Shown piece by piece: positions 25,078-31,319 of a stretch of 31,319 nucleotides of DNA. Origin of the DNA: a virus; the IMG/VR virus record IMGVR_UViG_3300048591_000101, positions 1-31,319 of that record; one strand, written 5' to 3'. A program made the translations under genes and the position numbers. The notes below the pieces were generated by a model that saw only the letters and a program-made list of their open reading frames with translations, was not told where the DNA came from and searched no databases. Position 1 is the first letter of the stretch. Each line of letters opens with the position of its first letter.

Positions 25078-25105
25078 AACCCGGCCTAGCGCCGGGTTAT
25101 TTTTT
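25078..25105 (+). terminator. Intrinsic terminator, plus strand, perhaps bidirectional
   Basis: An 8-bp stem AACCCGGC/GCCGGGTT (25078-25085 and 25091-25098) with a 5-nt loop is followed by ATTTTTT on the plus strand. It ends transcription from the 115-aa gene. The hairpin overlaps the TAA stop of the primase gene, and read leftward it is followed by TTTAAG, so it may also weakly terminate the early operon. Confidence 0.85.
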
Positions 25106-27148
25106 GCCGCGCTTCCAGGCCCGCTTCGTTGATCCGTCAAGGTAGACGGTTGTCGACTTGTACCCCATGCGCCGCAGGATCGACGCCACGCGTAGCTGGA
25201 TCGCCCGGTCCCATTGGGATGCTTTCATACCGAGTGCATCCATACAGCCCGCATAATCGACCGTATCGCGGCCTTGCAGCCATGACTTAAGCAGGGTTTC
25301 CCATTCGTCAATTTCAAACCGCTTCTCTACTTCCGCCGCCGCCAGGTCTGCATCAATATCCCACCAGGACCGGCCAGCCTTGTATAGCGCGACTGCTTCC
25401 GCAAAGAGCTGGTTCCGATTGTCGGACAGATATTCTAGATTTACTTGCGCGGCTTCGACCGGCCAGAATCTGCGCCCGCCGGTGTCGTCGGTTTGCCACG
25501 TGTCGCGGTTGGTCGTGCCCGCGAACACGGCTCGGCGCGGAAAGTCCTGCACCCGGCGTCCGTAGCTTGGCCGATAGCGGTCTATTCTGGTCGTGATGAT
25601 TCCCTTGATCCGCTCGACATCGGCCCGCTTGAAGGCGTGCAGCTCGGATATTTCGACCAGCCAGGCACCGGCCAGTGATTGAAGGAAATCCTTACTCTGG
25701 ATCGACTCGTGACACTCGCTGTACCACTTGCCGCCCAGAATGCGCAGCGCCTGGGTTTTGCCGACACCTTGAGAGCCTTCAAAGATTGGCATTGTGTCTA
25801 CTTGGCAACCGCCCTGATAGGCGCGGGCAACCATTGACGTAAGCCAGCATCGACCGACCGCCCAAGTGTATTTGTTACTTGGCGCGCCGAAGGCATCTGG
25901 CAGCATCATCTCTAGGCGGGGTTCCTTGTCCCATTTCAAGGTTTCGAGCCATTCCATAACTTCATTCGTGGTGCGCCGCCGTGCCAGTATCTGTAGCGCA
26001 TCCTCAATAGGGCTGGCCCGGACTTCAGCCAGCCCGCACTCCCGCTGCATGGTCAGGTTAAGCCTGAGCGTATCGGCGTCCGTCCACTTGTAATAGGCGT
26101 CTGGGGTATCTGCTCCCCACGAGCTGAATACGGTGCCGTGGAAATCGTCGTAGTAGAACCTGCCGAGAAACGGCCTGTGACCTTCTAGCACCCGCATGAC
26201 ATTATCCAGCGTGCCCTTCGCGTGCCCTACCTTGCCGACCAGGTTAAGCCGCTGGTGCAGCTCGGCAATGCTTAGGGGCGCATCATCGCCCACCGGATCG
26301 CACACGGGCGCACGGACGGCACCAGATGGCTCGACAACGCCGAGCGATGGCGGGCGCTTGGATACCTGCACGCCTGCCGTGGCTGCGCTGTAGGGCGTCG
26401 CTAAAGCCGCCTTGACGATACCGGCCAACCCTTCCCGCGTGCCGCCAGTCGCCAGCCAGTCAGATATATCGCCCTTCTCTGGCAGACCGGGCAGCAGGGC
26501 AACGCAGACCTTGCTTGCGGTCGGGAGCAGCAGCTTGGCGACCTGCGCCGCGTGGACCTGCCCGGGCGCGTCATTGTCGGGGATGATGCAGACTTGGGCA
26601 CCGGCAAAGATGGGCGTCCATTCTTCGCGCCACTTGCCTGCCCCGCCAGCATTGCACGTTGCAACACAGTTGAGACCGTAGAGCGCATCAACGTCTTTCT
26701 CACCCTCGACGATCAGGACGGTACGGTTAGCCGCTATCCCGGCGCGTAACTCCGGCAGCCGGTAGGGTACGTGCCGCACGCCGACTAGCGACCAGAGCCA
26801 GCCGCCCTTGCCATCGGGTTGCCGCTGCTTGAAGCCTTTAGGCTCGTAGCGCAGCGCCTGGAACAGCACCGCGCCTTGCTCGTCAGTGTAGTTGTATTCC
26901 GCCACAATCCGGGGACGTGACGCGGGGATGATGGCGACCGGTGGCGCGGGCCAAAGGCGCATGGCCTTCAGCGCCTCAACGACCTGGGATTGCTCGCAGC
27001 CCGCGTGACACTTGACCAGCAGTTTGCCGTCTTTGTCGGTAAGGCTCAGTGAGGCTTGGTTATCGTCGTGTGATGGGCACCTTGCGGTGCTATATGTGCC
27101 GTGGTGCGTGGCACCTCCGAGAGATTCAGCGACTTGTCTAGCATCCAT
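25097..27148 (-). CDS. DNA primase-helicase with VapE-type ATPase domain
   Basis: The 683-aa product joins three parts. Residues 1-60 carry a CHC2-like zinc site: C24-P-S-H27 with C47-H-A-G-C51. Residues about 140-235 are a Toprim domain: VEGEKDVDAL (147-156), DND (191-193) and KGD (225-227). Residues about 400-640 are a virulence-associated-E (VapE)-type P-loop ATPase: EGSQGVGKT (457-465), WLVEISEL (496-503), GTTN (544-547) and an arginine finger in GGRRFWP (557-563). It would prime and unwind phage DNA. The ATG at 27148 has only a weak CGGA upstream. A 102-bp gap separates it from the nuclease gene, holding the GGTTCTAACGT site. Confidence 0.9.
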   Translation of the reverse strand: MDARQVAESLGGATHHGTYSTARCPSHDDNQASLSLTDKDGKLLVKCHAGCEQSQVVEALKAMRLWPAPPVAIIPASRPRIVAEYNYTDEQGAVLFQALRYEPKGFKQRQPDGKGGWLWSLVGVRHVPYRLPELRAGIAANRTVLIVEGEKDVDALYGLNCVATCNAGGAGKWREEWTPIFAGAQVCIIPDNDAPGQVHAAQVAKLLLPTASKVCVALLPGLPEKGDISDWLATGGTREGLAGIVKAALATPYSAATAGVQVSKRPPSLGVVEPSGAVRAPVCDPVGDDAPLSIAELHQRLNLVGKVGHAKGTLDNVMRVLEGHRPFLGRFYYDDFHGTVFSSWGADTPDAYYKWTDADTLRLNLTMQRECGLAEVRASPIEDALQILARRRTTNEVMEWLETLKWDKEPRLEMMLPDAFGAPSNKYTWAVGRCWLTSMVARAYQGGCQVDTMPIFEGSQGVGKTQALRILGGKWYSECHESIQSKDFLQSLAGAWLVEISELHAFKRADVERIKGIITTRIDRYRPSYGRRVQDFPRRAVFAGTTNRDTWQTDDTGGRRFWPVEAAQVNLEYLSDNRNQLFAEAVALYKAGRSWWDIDADLAAAEVEKRFEIDEWETLLKSWLQGRDTVDYAGCMDALGMKASQWDRAIQLRVASILRRMGYKSTTVYLDGSTKRAWKRGKK

Positions 27149-27157
27149 TGTTATTCC

Positions 27158-27175
27158 GTGGTTCTAACGTGGTTC
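27158..27175. promoter_or_regulatory. Direct repeat and GGTTCTAACGT site before primase gene
   Basis: GTGGTTC occurs at 27158-27164 and 27169-27175, an 11-bp period (about one helical turn). Between and within them lies GGTTCTAACGT (27160-27170), identical to an 11-mer in the left outer arm of the central inverted repeat (24088-24098) and, inverted, in the right arm (24317-24327). The position, ten bases upstream of the primase start codon, suits an autoregulatory site or iteron. Confidence 0.5.
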
Positions 27176-27250
27176 ACAAAAAAGGAACGACAGGGAAAGC
27201 CAGCGGAACCACCACACTAGCTTTGTCGGTTGACCCTATCCCTGCGCCCC

Positions 27251-27607
27251 TTAACCCTCCAACATTGCCAGCGCTTCATCTGCGCTAGTGACGACACCGG
27301 CAAGCCCGCCCGCAGCCTGCACGGCTTTGATAAATCTCACTTGGTCGCCGGTCGGTTTGCCGCCCTTGCGCTTGACCTCGAGCGCGGCGAACTGCGCGAT
27401 AGTCTGCCCGACCATCTCCGGCGTGATGGTGACCGGCCGCCAGCCGATCAAGTCACTACTCCCGACACAAAGACCATAGCGCACTATTCGCCCGTCCCGG
27501 TCGTAGAGTTGGCCGACATTGTTGCGAAATATGCGCCCGCCGGCATTGCTCCATGCAAGGCGCACGTCTGCAACGATAGCCGCCTCACTTTGCTTTCCCG
27601 ATGGCAT
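27251..27607 (-). CDS. VRR-NUC domain nuclease
   Basis: The 118-aa product shows the minimal VRR-NUC fold of the PD-(D/E)XK group: an N-terminal helix (SEAAIVADVRLAW), a GGRIFRNNVG strand, VGSSDLIGW with the acidic residue D52, EVKRKGGK with E77 and K79, and a C-terminal Q89 in TGDQVRFI. Stand-alone phage VRR-NUC proteins cleave branched or flap DNA and are often encoded beside helicases and primases, as here. The start (ATG 27607) lies 23 bp inside the 57-aa gene, with AGGA upstream. Confidence 0.9.
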   Translation of the reverse strand: MPSGKQSEAAIVADVRLAWSNAGGRIFRNNVGQLYDRDGRIVRYGLCVGSSDLIGWRPVTITPEMVGQTIAQFAALEVKRKGGKPTGDQVRFIKAVQAAGGLAGVVTSADEALAMLEG

Positions 27608-27758
27608 CGCGCATTTCCTGTAGCTTGTTCAGTTCCGGCGCGTCAGGTGCGTAGAATTTCAGCGCACCTTCCAGCATTCTTATCATGTCCCGCTGTAGCG
27701 CGAGCAGTCCCGGTTGCGTGACGATGGCAGTAGGTTGGATTCTCACCGGGGTATTCAC
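27585..27758 (-). CDS. 57-aa hypothetical protein between helicase and nuclease
   Basis: The GTG start at 27758 overlaps the helicase stop as GTGA, the signature of this operon. The product reads MNTPVRIQPTAIVTQPGLLA and then helices with LQRDMIRMLEGALKFYAPDAPE and LQEMRDAIGKAK. It has no cysteine or known motif. It may be a small partner of the helicase or nuclease. Coding status rests on the exact overlap and on filling the whole gap between two certain genes. Confidence 0.65.
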   Translation of the reverse strand: MNTPVRIQPTAIVTQPGLLALQRDMIRMLEGALKFYAPDAPELNKLQEMRDAIGKAK

Positions 27759-29140
27759 GCTACTACCCTCCGACGCCTTGCGTCAAATACATGCTTGGCC
27801 CAACCGACCGCGTTGCGGAACCCGCGCCGCTTGCCGACCTCGATGAGCTGCTCCAGCGTTACCGCCCGCCCCTGCTCTCTCGCTCGCTCCCGGCGCAGCA
27901 CAGAAGCCTCCACTTCCTCAAGCGTGCCTTCCTGCTGCTCGACCTTCCGCGCCTTCACAACGACCGGCGTACCGCATTGTGGGCAGGCTGACAGGCTAAC
28001 GCGCAGCACGGCGAAGCATTGCTTGCACAGGCGCAGCGGTAGCGGCTCGTCCTCGCTGGCCTTGCGCTTGCGGGCGTCGTCGCCGTCTAGCGACCAGTCG
28101 CGATCATCGTCCGGCAGCCCGTGGCGGAACGTGTTGCCCGCGTGGTCTAGAATTAATGCGCGTTCCTTACCGGGAGAGACGCGCAAGACGCGACCGATCT
28201 GTTGCAGATGCAGGCCCATGCTCATCGTCGGGCGGAGTAGGATGCCAACGTGCAGCCCAGGAAGATCAAACCCCTCGCTTATCAAGTCGCAACTCGTCAG
28301 GACATTGATGCGCCCCGCCTTGAAGTCGGCAACGACGCTGCGCCGCACGTCACGATCCATGCCGCCGTCAATGCTGACTGCGCGATAGCCCGCGTCTCGG
28401 AACTGCTGTGCAACGTGCCCCGCGTGTTCGACACTGACGCAAAACGCCACCGCTGGCAGGCCATCAGCAAGGCGCTTGTAGTGGCCGATCACATCCCCGG
28501 TGATGGATGGCTTATCGACCCGCTGGCCCAGTTCGCCGCGCACGAAGTCGCCGCCGCGCTTGTGCATCCCGGTCATATCAACACTCTTGGGCGCGAAGAT
28601 GCGATAGTCAGCAAGCGATCCCATGTCGATCAATTCGCGCACAGTCGGGCCGAGTACCATCTCATCGAACGACTGGCGCAGACCCTCGCCAGATAGCCGG
28701 TACGGTGTCGCCGTCACACCGAGGACAAACGCCTTCGGGCACGCGGCCATGACCTTGCCCCATGTAGACCCGCCCGTGGCGTGATGCGCTTCGTCTACTA
28801 CCAACAAGTCAGGCGCAGGCCGCTCGGCAAGCTGTCTCACCAGCGTAAACACGCTCGCAACGACCACGCGCACCGATGGCGGCGCACGACGACCACGCGC
28901 CAGCACACCATGCGCGACGTTGAACGCGCTCAGGGTGTCTGAGACTTGCTCCACCAACTCGTCACGATGGACCAGGACAGTGATGCGCTTGCCCTTCGCA
29001 GCAACGCGGGATGCCATATGAGCAAACGTGATTGTCTTGCCGCTGCCGGTCGGGCTAACCGCCAGCACGCGCTTGTGCCGTCGCATAGCCGCCTTGATGT
29101 CGGCAACCAGCGCGTCTTGGTATGGGCGTAGCGTTATCAC
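27755..29140 (-). CDS. DEAD/DEAH-box helicase, SSL2/UvsW-like
   Basis: I choose GTG at 29140 (VITLRPYQDALVADI), which overlaps the previous stop as GTGA and matches the usual family start; ATG 29164 or GTG 29194 would add 8 or 18 residues. The product is 461 aa. Superfamily 2 motifs are SPTGSGKT (29-36), DEAH (116-119), TAT (143-145), LISEGFDLPG and QIGRVLR (314-320). A four-cysteine zinc ribbon follows (C372, C375, C386, C389), then a charged helical tail. Such phage helicases remodel forks and recombination intermediates. The neighbouring VRR-NUC nuclease supports a joint role. Confidence 0.9.
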   Translation of the reverse strand: MITLRPYQDALVADIKAAMRRHKRVLAVSPTGSGKTITFAHMASRVAAKGKRITVLVHRDELVEQVSDTLSAFNVAHGVLARGRRAPPSVRVVVASVFTLVRQLAERPAPDLLVVDEAHHATGGSTWGKVMAACPKAFVLGVTATPYRLSGEGLRQSFDEMVLGPTVRELIDMGSLADYRIFAPKSVDMTGMHKRGGDFVRGELGQRVDKPSITGDVIGHYKRLADGLPAVAFCVSVEHAGHVAQQFRDAGYRAVSIDGGMDRDVRRSVVADFKAGRINVLTSCDLISEGFDLPGLHVGILLRPTMSMGLHLQQIGRVLRVSPGKERALILDHAGNTFRHGLPDDDRDWSLDGDDARKRKASEDEPLPLRLCKQCFAVLRVSLSACPQCGTPVVVKARKVEQQEGTLEEVEASVLRRERAREQGRAVTLEQLIEVGKRRGFRNAVGWAKHVFDARRRRVVA

Positions 29141-29319
29141 AGACCCAGCGCCCGCCTGATCCATGACTTGCGCTGCTCCGGTGCCAACCCGCACGACCGA
29201 GCGCGGTACGCCTCCAGTGCGAGCCGGTTCTTGTGCTCAATGTACGACTCCGGCTTTGGCTGCTCGATGTCGCGGAACTCTGCGCTGCGGTCATGCAGGT
29301 ATTTTTTGTAGTCCGTCAT
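29137..29319 (-). CDS. 60-aa hypothetical early protein
   Basis: ATG 29319 overlaps the HTH gene stop as ATGA, with GGGAGAG upstream. A GTG at 29325 is possible but less fitting. The product, MTDYKKYLHDRSAEFRDIE onward, is highly charged and helical, ending EQRKSWIRRALGL. It is not recognised. It lies directly before the helicase, whose start it is coupled to by GTGA. Confidence 0.65.
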   Translation of the reverse strand: MTDYKKYLHDRSAEFRDIEQPKPESYIEHKNRLALEAYRARSCGLAPEQRKSWIRRALGL

Positions 29320-29507
29320 CCCCACACTCTCCCTGAAACAATCCGACTAACCGAGTGCTGCCGTATCCCGTACAGCTCGGCAATCTCCCGCTGCTTGAAC
29401 CAGCGTGAGAAATACAGGTCGCGTATCTGCTCTGCGAGTTGGCGGCTCATGTGGCGGTAGTGGCGCTTCTCTGTCTGCGTGGCGGGGACTGTGGCGTAGT
29501 AGGTCAT
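29316..29507 (-). CDS. Small helix-turn-helix protein
   Basis: The 63-aa product has a clear HTH: LAEQIRDLYFSRWFKQREIAELYGIRQHSVSRIVSG (residues 24-59), the pattern of resolvase- and HNH-associated domains in which the second helix IAELYGI is followed by the recognition helix QHSVSRIV. It would bind DNA, probably as an early regulator. The start at 29507 overlaps the GNAT gene stop as ATGA; the frame is open further upstream inside that gene. Confidence 0.75.
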   Translation of the reverse strand: MTYYATVPATQTEKRHYRHMSRQLAEQIRDLYFSRWFKQREIAELYGIRQHSVSRIVSGRVWG

Positions 29508-30094
29508 GACTGTGACTCCAGCTTTGCCCTGTAGTCCCGCATCGACTTGCCGCGAACGAACTGCGTAACTATCCCCGTCGCCTTGTTTTTGCGCCACAAA
29601 GACGCGTCTGCAATCCCCACTGCTGGCTCTATTGCGATGGTGTCAAACAACTCTGCGGCTAACTGCTTGCGCCAGACATTGATCGTTCTCATGCGGCGCA
29701 CTCCACCGGCCTGATGCGCAATGCACTGGTAGCCTAGAGACTCCCAAAACTGATTTGCGTCAAGGTCAAAACCGCATCGGAGCGTGATGCTGCTCGCCTT
29801 GCATTCTTCTGCGTAATGCTCCATGACAGCGACAATAGCCGCCCCGTATAGCCTTCGCCTTGCATCGTACTGGATGCAGACTTGGTGACATTTAACGTCC
29901 TTGCCTGATGCGCCAACGTACAGATACCCGCATGGTTCACCATTCAGCAGACCGAGAAACAATCGCCCCTTTCCCGCCTCACGCTCAAATACCTGCTTGG
30001 GATAAAACGACAACGCCTCAGCGTTTTTCTTTTGCAGCCCATCAACGAACGCAATCAGATCAGGGTGCGACTGGACAACAATAAAGTCACTCAC
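29504..30094 (-). CDS. GNAT-fold acetyltransferase-like protein
   Basis: The start is GTG 30094 (VSDFIVVQSHPDLIAF), seven bases after a perfect AGGAGG and overlapping the membrane gene stop as GTGA; the frame is open to 30238, but that part would lie inside the small gene. The product is 196 aa. Residues 45-125 show the GNAT core: GRLFLGLLNGEPCGYLYVG, VKCHQVCIQYDARRRLYGAAIVAVMEHY in the acyl-CoA loop position, then SITLRCGFDLDANQFWESLGYQ, the classic FWxxLGY end. The C-terminal 65 residues are a separate basic part. The substrate is unknown; protein acetylation or Mom-like DNA modification are possible. Confidence 0.78.
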   Translation of the reverse strand: MSDFIVVQSHPDLIAFVDGLQKKNAEALSFYPKQVFEREAGKGRLFLGLLNGEPCGYLYVGASGKDVKCHQVCIQYDARRRLYGAAIVAVMEHYAEECKASSITLRCGFDLDANQFWESLGYQCIAHQAGGVRRMRTINVWRKQLAAELFDTIAIEPAVGIADASLWRKNKATGIVTQFVRGKSMRDYRAKLESQS

Positions 30095-30231
30095 CCCCGC
30101 ACCTCCTGGCACTGCGCCTGCGCCTTGTTCGCATCCAGCATCTGCCAGACAGACCACGCGATGACGACCAGCACTACCCATGCGCATAGGGAGTAGCCGA
30201 TCACGGCGATCAGGGTTTCGCGGTCTTTCAT
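30091..30231 (-). CDS. 46-aa single-pass membrane protein
   Basis: The start ATG 30231 overlaps the previous stop as ATGA, and the TGA stop overlaps the GNAT start as GTGA. The peptide, MKDRETLIAVIGYSLCAW then VVLVVIAWSVWQMLDANKA, has a short charged N-terminus, one hydrophobic helix (residues 7-30) and a polar tail. It could be an early inner-membrane protein such as a superinfection or host-takeover peptide; nothing marks it as a holin. Too short for routine gene calling. Confidence 0.65.
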   Translation of the reverse strand: MKDRETLIAVIGYSLCAWVVLVVIAWSVWQMLDANKAQAQCQEVRG

Positions 30232-30398
30232 CGTTCATCCCTCATCGCATCAGCAATAGCCTCTGCCAAGTCTCTCTCGGCAAGAGATCGCGTGTTGACG
30301 CCTGGATTGTCGATATGGCTTTTGAGTGACCAGCCGGTAGGCCGCAGGTTTTCCCACCAGCGTTTAGCAAGCAGCGCAATGCGTGCGGTGTCTTTCAT
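30228..30398 (-). CDS. 56-aa hypothetical early protein
   Basis: ATG 30398 overlaps the Cro-like stop as ATGA. The product begins MKDTARIALLAKRWWENLRPTGWSLKSHIDNPGVNT and ends in an acidic helix (SLAERDLAEAIADAMRDER). The W-W-x-x-L-x-P-x-G-W-S-L pattern suggests a folded small domain. It is not recognised. It shares its first four codons (MKD.) with the next gene, perhaps by chance. Confidence 0.65.
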   Translation of the reverse strand: MKDTARIALLAKRWWENLRPTGWSLKSHIDNPGVNTRSLAERDLAEAIADAMRDER

Positions 30399-30622
30399 GG
30401 CTGATCCCCGAACACGTCTGGCCGCAGATCGGCCTTGCTGATTCCGGTGACAGCCTCGACGCGCTGGCACAGTTCCGGCGCGACGGGCCGACCGCGCATC
30501 CAGTTCCAGACGCGCTGACGGTCTACCTTGAGCCGCTTGGCGAGCTTTGCCTGCCCGCCATTCGTTTCAACGTAAAGCTCCAGCAGCTTTGTGACACGTC
30601 GTATCTGTTCGTTGTTCATCAT
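30395..30622 (-). CDS. Cro/YdaS-like transcriptional regulator
   Basis: The start is ATG 30622 (MMNNEQIRRVTKLLELY), seven bases after AGGAGG; the frame is open to 30664 but lacks such support. The 75-aa product contains the HTH GGQAKLAKRLKVDRQRVWNWMRGR (residues 22-45) and ends ISKADLRPDVFG, the typical tail of Cro/YdaS-type repressors of lambdoid phages. It probably binds the TTGACACGTTGTCAA palindrome 36 bp upstream and so controls both itself and the divergent gene. It is the first gene of the early operon; no CI partner is visible in the window. Confidence 0.85.
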   Translation of the reverse strand: MMNNEQIRRVTKLLELYVETNGGQAKLAKRLKVDRQRVWNWMRGRPVAPELCQRVEAVTGISKADLRPDVFGDQP

Positions 30623-30643
30623 GTGAAGTCCTCCTGAAAATTT

Positions 30644-30672
30644 ATTGTCACCCCCCCTTGACACGTTGTCAA
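30644..30672 (-). promoter_or_regulatory. Leftward early promoter
   Basis: On the minus strand TTGACA (30667-30672), a 17-bp spacer and GACAAT (30644-30649) precede the Cro-like gene. The start would be near 30637, giving a very short leader that already contains AGGAGG (30630-30635). Confidence 0.6.
30658..30672. promoter_or_regulatory. Palindromic operator shared by divergent promoters
   Basis: TTGACA-CGT-TGTCAA is a perfect inverted repeat with 6-bp arms and a 3-bp centre. Each arm is the -35 box of one of two opposing promoters, so a dimeric repressor bound here would shut both. The neighbouring Cro-like protein is the obvious candidate. Confidence 0.65.
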
Positions 30673-30686
30673 CAGGGGAATACTGT
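30658..30686 (+). promoter_or_regulatory. Rightward promoter of the Ala-repeat gene
   Basis: TTGACA (30658-30663), a 17-bp spacer and TACTGT (30681-30686) lie 32 bp before the ATG at 30718; GGAG sits just upstream of that ATG as ribosome binding site. Confidence 0.7.
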
Positions 30687-30717
30687 CGCTACATCAGCAA
30701 CCACTACGGAGAACCAC

Positions 30718-31319
30718 ATGATAACCACCACGCTCAACGCCATACGTGAACACTCACCATGCGCCGATGGCTGGACGAAGCTGCTAGACCATCTTGGCAA
30801 GACCAAAGCTGACGATGAACCATTGCCGCTACTGACCGTACTCGATAGCAACGGTTTGGATGACACGCTCTGGTGTCTCCGCACCCGACCAGACCTTGAC
30901 AGGCTCTGGAGGCTCTACGCAGTCTGGTGCGCTCGACAGGTACAACACCTGATGACCGATCAGAGCAGCATCGACGCGCTTGATGTGGCCGAGCGATACG
31001 ATAACGGCGAGGCGACCGATGCTGAGTTGGCCGCAGCGAGGGCCGCAGCGAGGGCCGCAGCGAGTGCCGCAGCGAGTGTCGCAGCGAGGGCCGCAGCGTT
31101 GGCCGCAGCGATGGCCACAGCGAGTGCCACAGCGAGTGCCCCAGCGAGTTACGCAGTGAGGGCCGCAGCGTGGGACGCAGCGAGTTACGCAGCGAGTGCC
31201 GCAGCGAGGGCCGCAGCGTGGGACGCAGCGAGTGCCGCAGCGAGTTACGCAGCGAGATACGCAGCGAGGGCCGCAGCGTTGGCCGCAGCGAGGGCCGCAG
31301 CGAGGGACGCACCGAGGTC
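30718..31319 (+). CDS. Phage protein with Ala-rich tetrapeptide repeats, partial at right edge
   Basis: At least 200 codons run from ATG 30718 off the right edge with no stop. Residues 1-100 form a compact domain with SPCADGWTKLLDHLGKTKADDEPLPLL, SNGLDDTLWCLR and YAVWCARQVQHLM. The same features are known to me from a widespread family of small phage proteins with Ala-rich tails; its function is not established. From about residue 103 the protein is built of tetrapeptides A-A-(R/S/W/L)-(A/D/Y) coded by 12-bp units near gcagcgagggcc. This should be a long alanine helix with one periodic face. It is controlled from the shared operator with the Cro-like gene. Confidence 0.8.
   Translation, partial: MITTTLNAIREHSPCADGWTKLLDHLGKTKADDEPLPLLTVLDSNGLDDTLWCLRTRPDLDRLWRLYAVWCARQVQHLMTDQSSIDALDVAERYDNGEATDAELAAARAAARAAASAAASVAARAAALAAAMATASATASAPASYAVRAAAWDAASYAASAAARAAAWDAASAAASYAARYAARAAALAAARAAARDAPR
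31027..31319 (+). repeat. 12-bp tandem repeat array encoding A-A-x-x tetrapeptides
   Basis: About 24 units of 12 bp, based on GCAGCG(A/T)(G/T)(G/T)GCC, run to the end of the window. Alanine codons are nearly invariant (GCA GCG), while the variable codon pair changes among AGG, AGT, TGG, TTG and GCC, GAC, TAC. Longer blocks recur, for example AAWDAAS twice. Length changes by slippage are expected. Confidence 0.92.

Noticed and set aside
30095-30238. Longer GNAT protein starting at 30238
   Set aside because: The extra 48 residues are antisense-free but cover the 46-aa membrane gene in another frame, are low complexity, and the GTG at 30094 has a perfect AGGAGG.
30734-31312. 192-codon minus-strand frame of RPSLRPTLR repeats
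   Set aside because: It is the mirror of the Ala-repeat gene; the plus frame has promoter, ribosome site and a conserved N-terminal domain.
25000-31319. Integrase, CI repressor or lysis genes
   Set aside because: Every gene in this part was read and none shows recombinase, CI or holin/endolysin features; whether the phage is temperate cannot be settled here.

Overview
The window is a stretch of a tailed bacteriophage or prophage genome with a podovirus plan (short tail, T7-like tail and ejection proteins). The Bbp16-type capsid cement protein, the Bbp19-type protein and the head-to-tail connector portal place the structural block near Bordetella phage BPP-1 and related Burkholderia and Pseudomonas podoviruses. 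Gene density, high G+C, sigma70-type promoters and Shine-Dalgarno sites suit a proteobacterial host. No host gene, tRNA, integrase, CI-type repressor or lysis gene is visible.

Layout. Nearly everything is read leftward (minus strand). At the right end a Cro/YdaS-like gene (30395-30622) and a rightward Ala-repeat gene (30718 to beyond the window) diverge from two face-to-face promoters whose -35 boxes are the two arms of one palindrome. The leftward early operon runs from the Cro-like gene through small proteins, a single-pass membrane peptide, a GNAT-fold protein, a small HTH protein, a DEAH helicase, a 57-aa protein and a VRR-NUC nuclease. The first eight genes are linked by seven consecutive 4-nt ATGA or GTGA overlaps. 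A primase-helicase with VapE-type ATPase (25097-27148) follows.

The centre (23847-25105) is the most unusual part. One small rightward gene (24596-24943) has its own consensus promoter and terminator, like a moron. Upstream of it lies a noncoding stretch with a nested, imperfect inverted repeat of about 350 bp (24026-24373), repeated CTAACG motifs, a consensus DnaA box and an FNR/ANR-like palindrome. This is a candidate replication origin, structured RNA or regulatory hub. An 11-mer from its arms recurs just upstream of the primase gene.

The left three quarters is the late operon, read leftward: small and large terminase, an Ala/Gly-rich protein, portal, Bbp19-like protein, scaffold, major capsid, Bbp16 cement protein, a small protein, an intrinsic terminator, then tail tube A, nozzle (tail tube B), three ejection-type proteins (gp13-, gp14- and gp15-like), a giant 2141-aa ejection protein with an HEGSH zincin motif, a collagen-like tail fibre and a string of small tail-tip proteins running off the left edge. 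In outline, the early genes would replicate and recombine the DNA and the late genes package it, build the capsid and inject it.
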